From assembly GCF_005405485.1 (NCBI RefSeq), contig NZ_BJED01000002.1, forward strand, positions 1 to 64,000: a stretch of DNA of 64,000 nucleotides, given 5' to 3'. The stretch comes from Enterococcus hulanensis (GTDB taxonomy: Bacteria > Bacillota > Bacilli > Lactobacillales > Enterococcaceae). A program made the position numbers and the translations under genes. Positions 59,865 through 64,000 of the stretch are shown piece after piece; position 1 is the first letter of the stretch, and each line of letters begins with the position of its first letter. Under the pieces are notes generated by a model. It was given only the letters and a program-made list of their open reading frames with translations, ran no database searches and had not been told where the DNA came from.

Positions 59865-60884
59865 ATGGCAAAAAGAGATTTCATTACAACAGAAAATTAC
59901 ACGAGAGAGGAGATTCAGTACATCGTTGATTTATCATTGAAAATCAAAGCTTCTATTAAAAACGGTTTTTATCCGCCATTATTAAAAGATAAAGTGTTAG
60001 GCATGATCTTCCAGCAGTCTTCTACTAGAACACGGGTTTCATTTGAAACAGCGATGACGCAATTAGGCGGACACGCAGAATATTTAGCACCAGGTCAAAT
60101 CCAATTAGGCGGACATGAAACAATTGAAGATACGAGCCGTGTACTTTCTCGTTTAGTTGATATTTTGATGGCTCGTGTGGAACGTCATCACAGTGTGTAT
60201 GATTTAGCCAACAACGCAACGATCCCAGTAATCAACGGGATGTCTGATTTCAACCATCCAACTCAAGAATTAGGCGACCTTTGTACTATGATCGAACATT
60301 TACCTGAAGGCAAGAAAATCGAAGACTGCAAAGTTTCCTTCATTGGTGATGCGACTCAAGTTTGTTTCTCACTAGGTTTAGTTGCAACAAAAATGGGAAT
60401 GGAATTTGTTCAATTCGGTCCTAAGGGCTTCCAATTAAATGAAGATCATCGTGCAAGATTAGATGCGATCTGTAAAGAATCTGGCGGTTCATACACCGTT
60501 TCTGATGAGATCGAAGTGATCGAAGGTTCTGATTATGTTTATACCGACGTTTGGTACGGTTTATATGAAGCAGAATTATCAGAAGAAGAACGCATGAGTA
60601 CGTTCTATCCTAAATACCAAGTAAATGATGAATTAATGGCTCGTGCCGGCAAAGATGCGAAATTCATGCACTGTCTGCCTGCGACTCGCGGTGAAGAAGT
60701 AACAGATGAAGTAATGGATGGACCAAACTCAATCTGTTTCGATGAAGCGGAAAACCGTTTGACTTCAATTCGCGGCTTGTTAGTTTATTTGATGCATGAT
60801 TACGCAGACAAGAACCCAATCGATGAAAAGAAAAAAGCAGCAGCAAAGGCAGATTTAGAAGTCTTCTTAGGCAAGGCACTATAG
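59865..60884 (+). CDS. ptcA: putrescine carbamoyltransferase
   Basis: A 339-residue trans-carbamoylase, the same length as E. faecalis PTC. The carbamoyl-phosphate site is [10 protein letters not shown] near residues 51-60; the second-site signature is [15 protein letters not shown] near residue 268. A long C-terminal helix is typical of PTC. It makes carbamoyl phosphate and putrescine from N-carbamoylputrescine, feeding the carbamate kinase for ATP. ATG 59865 follows AGGAGG; the in-frame GTG at 59823 is less likely. Confidence 0.95.
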   Translation: MAKRDFITTENYTREEIQYIVDLSLKIKASIKNGFYPPLLKDKVLGMIFQQSSTRTRVSFETAMTQLGGHAEYLAPGQIQLGGHETIEDTSRVLSRLVDILMARVERHHSVYDLANNATIPVINGMSDFNHPTQELGDLCTMIEHLPEGKKIEDCKVSFIGDATQVCFSLGLVATKMGMEFVQFGPKGFQLNEDHRARLDAICKESGGSYTVSDEIEVIEGSDYVYTDVWYGLYEAELSEEERMSTFYPKYQVNDELMARAGKDAKFMHCLPATRGEEVTDEVMDGPNSICFDEAENRLTSIRGLLVYLMHDYADKNPIDEKKKAAAKADLEVFLGKAL

Positions 60885-60951
60885 ACCCCAGAGGTGAGGA
60901 CGGAAATGATCTGCGGCTTTAATCAACCTTCATCAAGATTATTTCCATTCG

Positions 60952-60975
60952 GGGATTGAGGAAATCCTCAATCCC
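60952..60975 (+). other. intra-operon hairpin between ptcA and aguD
   Basis: GGGATTGAGGA (60952-60962) / TCCTCAATCCC (60965-60975), perfect 11 bp with a 2-base spacer and only a weak T-tract. It may process or stabilise the operon mRNA, or cause partial termination. Confidence 0.5.
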
Positions 60976-61006
60976 TGTTTCCCTTGTACCGGAAAGGAAG
61001 AAAACA

Positions 61007-62431
61007 ATGGGAGAAGAAAAGAAGAAAAAGTTTAGTTTGATGAGCGCAATATTATCCGTTATCTGTGTCGTGTTCGTGGCAGAGGCAGCGGCGCCGGTTG
61101 CGGCGATCGGAAATTCGCAATTTTTTTGGTGGATCTTCTTATTAATAGCATTCTTATTACCGTATGGATTAATGTCATCGGAATTAGGAACGACCTATAT
61201 TGGCGATGGCGGGATCTATGACTGGGTGACTCAAGCCTTCGGACATCGCTGGGGCTCGCGGGTATCTTGGTATTATTGGATCAATTATCCATTATGGCTC
61301 GCTTCATTAGCAGTTGTAACTCCGGATCTATTGACGACGATTACAGGGATTGAGTTCCCAACGGTCGCAGCGATCGTGATCGAATTGGTCTTCATTTGGG
61401 CCATTGTTTGGATCAGCTTCTATCCAGTCGCTGACAGTGTCTGGATTTTGAATGGGGCCGCTGTGATCAAGATGCTATTGGCTATTTTGATCGGGGCATT
61501 AGGACTTTATACGTTTGCGACAAAAGGCGCGGCGAATGAGTTTACCTTATCTTCGATGCTGCCAAGTTTTAATTTGAATAGTTTATCCTTTATCTCAGTA
61601 ATTATTTTCAACCTGCTAGGTTTTGAAGTTATTTGTACCTTTGCAGATGATATGGAAAATCCGAAAAAACAAATTCCACAAGCAATCATTGTTGGCGGGC
61701 TAGTAATCGCGGCGATCTACATTTTCTCAGCCTTTGGTATCGGTGTAGCGATCCCGACTGATCAAATCAGTACCGGCAGCGGCTTGATGGACAGCTTCAA
61801 GCTATTGACAGGCTCGACTGGCGGCTGGTTCATCATCGCGATGGCGTTCCTGTTCTTACTAACGCTGTTTGGCAATATGATTTCTTGGTCATTAGGTGTT
61901 AACAACACGGCTTGTTACGCAGCGGAAAATGGCGATATGCCGAAAATCTTCGCGAAACGCGGCGGCAAAGACGAAATGCCGATTGGCGCGGCGATCATGA
62001 ATGGCGTTGTGGCATCGATCGTAGTTGTTATCGCACCGATTTTACCGAATCAGGATCTATTCTGGGCCTTCTTCTCATTGAACCTAGTAATGTTCTTGAT
62101 GTCATATGTGCCAGTATTCCCAGCTTTTTACAGATTACGCAAAATCGATCCAGATACACCGCGGCCATTTAGAGTTGGCGGCAGTGATACATTCTTGAAA
62201 GTTTTGGTTGCGCTGCCAATGATTATGATCGTTATTTCATTGATCTTCACAGCTTTGCCACTGCAATTTGATCCAGCAAGTTTAAGTGAACAACTACCGA
62301 TCACGATCGGAGCTGTCGTCTTCACACTATTTGGTGAGGCGATTATATGGGTGAAAAAAATCAAAAAAGAAGGAGTAATTTATCATGGCGAAGAGAATCG
62401 AAAAGACAACACCGAAACAAGACGGGTTTAG
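61007..62431 (+). CDS. aguD: agmatine/putrescine antiporter
   Basis: A 474-residue APC-superfamily antiporter with about 12 hydrophobic segments. ATG 61007 follows GGAAAGGAAG. It should exchange outside agmatine for inside putrescine. Its 3' end overlaps the aguA start by 47 bases in a different frame, so the genes are closely coupled. Confidence 0.92.
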   Translation: MGEEKKKKFSLMSAILSVICVVFVAEAAAPVAAIGNSQFFWWIFLLIAFLLPYGLMSSELGTTYIGDGGIYDWVTQAFGHRWGSRVSWYYWINYPLWLASLAVVTPDLLTTITGIEFPTVAAIVIELVFIWAIVWISFYPVADSVWILNGAAVIKMLLAILIGALGLYTFATKGAANEFTLSSMLPSFNLNSLSFISVIIFNLLGFEVICTFADDMENPKKQIPQAIIVGGLVIAAIYIFSAFGIGVAIPTDQISTGSGLMDSFKLLTGSTGGWFIIAMAFLFLLTLFGNMISWSLGVNNTACYAAENGDMPKIFAKRGGKDEMPIGAAIMNGVVASIVVVIAPILPNQDLFWAFFSLNLVMFLMSYVPVFPAFYRLRKIDPDTPRPFRVGGSDTFLKVLVALPMIMIVISLIFTALPLQFDPASLSEQLPITIGAVVFTLFGEAIIWVKKIKKEGVIYHGEENRKDNTETRRV

Positions 62432-63482
62432 AATGCCCGGCGAGTACGAACCACAAGAGAAGGTATGGATGATCTGGCCTGAACGTCCAGATAACTGGCG
62501 CGATGGCGGAAAACCAGCACAAGAAGCATTCACTGAAGTGGCAAAAGCTATCAGCAAGTTCACACCAATGAATGTCGTGGTTTCACAGCAGCAGTTCCAA
62601 AACTGTCGTCGTCAATTACCTGAGGATATCACGGTCTACGAAATGTCCAACAACGATGCCTGGATTCGCGATTGCGGACCAAGCTTCGTGATCAATGATA
62701 AAGGTGAATTGCGTGGAAACGACTGGGGCTTTAACGCTTGGGGTGGTCTTGTTGACGGATTGTATTTCCCATGGGACCAAGATGATTTAGTCGCACAAAA
62801 AATCTGTGAGATCGAACATGTCGATTCTTATCGGACAGACGATTTCATTTTAGAAGGCGGTTCGTTCCATGTTGATGGCGAAGGAACGGTTTTAGTTACG
62901 GAAATGTGTCTATTAAGTGAAGGGCGCAACCCTCACATGACTAAAAAAGAGATCGAACAAAAACTATGCGACTACTTAAACTGTGAAAAAGTTCTGTGGT
63001 TAGGCGATGGGATCGATCCGGAAGAAACAAATGGTCACGTAGATGACGTTGCCTGCTTCGTTCGTCCAGGTGAAGTGGCATGTATCTACACCGAAGATGA
63101 AAACAGTCCATTCTACGAAGCAGCGCAAGATGCATACAAACGTCTAAGTGAAATGAAGGATGCGAAAGGCCGCAAATTAAAAGTTCATAAAATCTGTTGC
63201 CCAATCGAAAATGTCACGATCGACGGCAACTTCAAGATCGACTATGTTGAAGGAACAATGCCGCGTGAAGACGGCGATATCTGTATCGCTTCTTACATGA
63301 ACTTCTTGATCACCAACAACGGCGTAATCGTACCGCAATATGGCGACAAGAATGATGCCTTAGCATTAGAACAATTAGAAATGATCTTCCCAGATAAAGA
63401 AGTTGTGGGTGTAAATACTGTTGAAATCGTATACGGTGGCGGAAATATTCACTGTATCACACAACAACAGCCACAAAGATAG
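62385..63482 (+). CDS. aguA: agmatine deiminase
   Basis: A 365-residue enzyme. The catalytic Cys357 is in GGGNIHCITQQQPQR, the same position as in E. faecalis AgDI. The acidic/histidine residues are in NDAWIRDCGP and NGHVDDVACF. It turns agmatine into N-carbamoylputrescine and ammonia. Starts within aguD, behind GAAGGAGT. Confidence 0.96.
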   Translation: MAKRIEKTTPKQDGFRMPGEYEPQEKVWMIWPERPDNWRDGGKPAQEAFTEVAKAISKFTPMNVVVSQQQFQNCRRQLPEDITVYEMSNNDAWIRDCGPSFVINDKGELRGNDWGFNAWGGLVDGLYFPWDQDDLVAQKICEIEHVDSYRTDDFILEGGSFHVDGEGTVLVTEMCLLSEGRNPHMTKKEIEQKLCDYLNCEKVLWLGDGIDPEETNGHVDDVACFVRPGEVACIYTEDENSPFYEAAQDAYKRLSEMKDAKGRKLKVHKICCPIENVTIDGNFKIDYVEGTMPREDGDICIASYMNFLITNNGVIVPQYGDKNDALALEQLEMIFPDKEVVGVNTVEIVYGGGNIHCITQQQPQR

Positions 63483-63491
63483 GAGACCCTC

Positions 63492-64000
63492 ATGTCAAAA
63501 ATCGTTATCGCATTGGGCGGAAACGCGTTAGGCAATTCTGCCAATGAACAATTAACTAAAGCTGAATTAGCAGCAAAATCAATCGCTGATTTGATTACGG
63601 CCGGACACCATGTCGTGATCGCTCACGGCAACGGCCCGCAAGTCGGGAAAATTCGTTTGGCTTTTGAAGAAACGAGTCAAACAGCAGAAGATATGATGCC
63701 ATTTCCAGAGTGTACCGCGATGAGTCAAGGCTACATTGGCTATCATCTGCAGCAAGCCATCGATGAAGAATTAGTTTCACGGGGAATGGAAGACATTCCA
63801 GTAGTGTCGATGCTGACGCAAGTCGTGGTTGATCCTGCTGATCCGGCGTTTGAAAATCCTACCAAACCGATCGGCGGGTATTACAGCGAAGAAGAAGCGA
63901 AAAAACTGATGGATGAAAGCGACGATGTTTACGTAGAAGATGCAGGTCGTGGGTGGCGTCGTGTCGTACCTTCACCAAAACCTGTCGATATCTACGAAAA
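63492..64000 (+). CDS. aguC: carbamate kinase (cut by window end)
   Basis: The first 169 codons of a carbamate kinase. N-terminal KIVIALGGNALG, then HGNGPQVG and PVVSMLTQVVVDP match the family of ~310 residues. It makes ATP from carbamoyl phosphate and ADP. AGGAG precedes ATG 63492. Last gene of the agmatine operon; the C-terminal half is outside the window. Confidence 0.95.
   Translation, partial: MSKIVIALGGNALGNSANEQLTKAELAAKSIADLITAGHHVVIAHGNGPQVGKIRLAFEETSQTAEDMMPFPECTAMSQGYIGYHLQQAIDEELVSRGMEDIPVVSMLTQVVVDPADPAFENPTKPIGGYYSEEEAKKLMDESDDVYVEDAGRGWRRVVPSPKPVDIYE

Noticed and set aside
1-64000. tRNA, rRNA or CRISPR array
   Set aside because: No clover-leaf-like gene, ribosomal sequence or regularly spaced repeats were seen.

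Overview
The window looks like a chromosomal segment of a low-GC Gram-positive lactic acid bacterium, most probably an Enterococcus other than E. faecalis. The evidence is the agmatine deiminase operon at the right end (aguR, ptcA, aguD, aguA, aguC), plus PepV, PepX, an Lsa-type ABC-F protein, an LtaS-type sulfatase, several PTS operons, Gram-positive Shine-Dalgarno sites and many T-tailed terminators. The genus is an inference from gene content. No rRNA, tRNA, prophage or CRISPR array was seen. The only mobile-element trace is a possible IS200/IS605-type right end at the left edge.

Layout. 0.3-7.2 kb: a Lys-rich unknown protein, an AraC regulator / glycosyltransferase / HAD phosphatase operon, an LtaS-like enzyme and QueH. 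7.3-13.2 kb: the most novel-looking locus, with a GntR-UTRA regulator, an M20 dipeptidase, an N-terminal-nucleophile glycosylasparaginase-like hydrolase, a split lactose/cellobiose-type PTS (IIB, IIC, IIA) and a short GrdB-like protein. Two copies of the same palindrome, one before the regulator and one on the promoter of the second transcript, tie the locus together. 13.3-19 kb: an N-formylglutamate amidohydrolase-like gene, then a glycyl-radical enzyme of the hydroxyproline-dehydratase-like branch with its activase, flanked by a cupin-XRE and a GntR-FCD regulator. 19-31.5 kb: an Lsa-like ABC-F gene with an attenuator-like leader, a GH13 enzyme, a DUF1456 protein, pyruvate phosphate dikinase, PepV, an OPT peptide transporter coupled to a PqqD-like protein, and a MazEF pair whose promoter sits in a perfect 20-bp inverted repeat.

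31.7-37.1 kb: a response regulator, CPBP protease, ABC transporter and single-TM kinase module, typical of cell-envelope stress or peptide defence, then an MFS transporter with a short decayed relative upstream. 37.4-45.1 kb: a PRD regulator, split fructose-type PTS, GH38 alpha-mannosidase and MFS operon resembling mannosylglycerate use. 45.1-57.2 kb: a zinc-ribbon protein, PepX, a DMT exporter, a TMEM175-like channel, small unknowns, an Lrp/aminotransferase pair, two divergent AI-2E-family permeases and an amino-acid permease with a CodY-box-like site. 57.6-64 kb: a membrane-anchored coiled-coil protein and the agmatine operon, which runs off the right edge inside the carbamate kinase gene.

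The recurring theme is scavenging: peptides (M20, PepV, PepX, OPT), glyco-amino acids or glycans (PTS loci, GH13, GH38), and amino-acid or amine fermentation (glycyl-radical enzyme, agmatine). Several CcpA-like cre sites suggest carbon-catabolite control.
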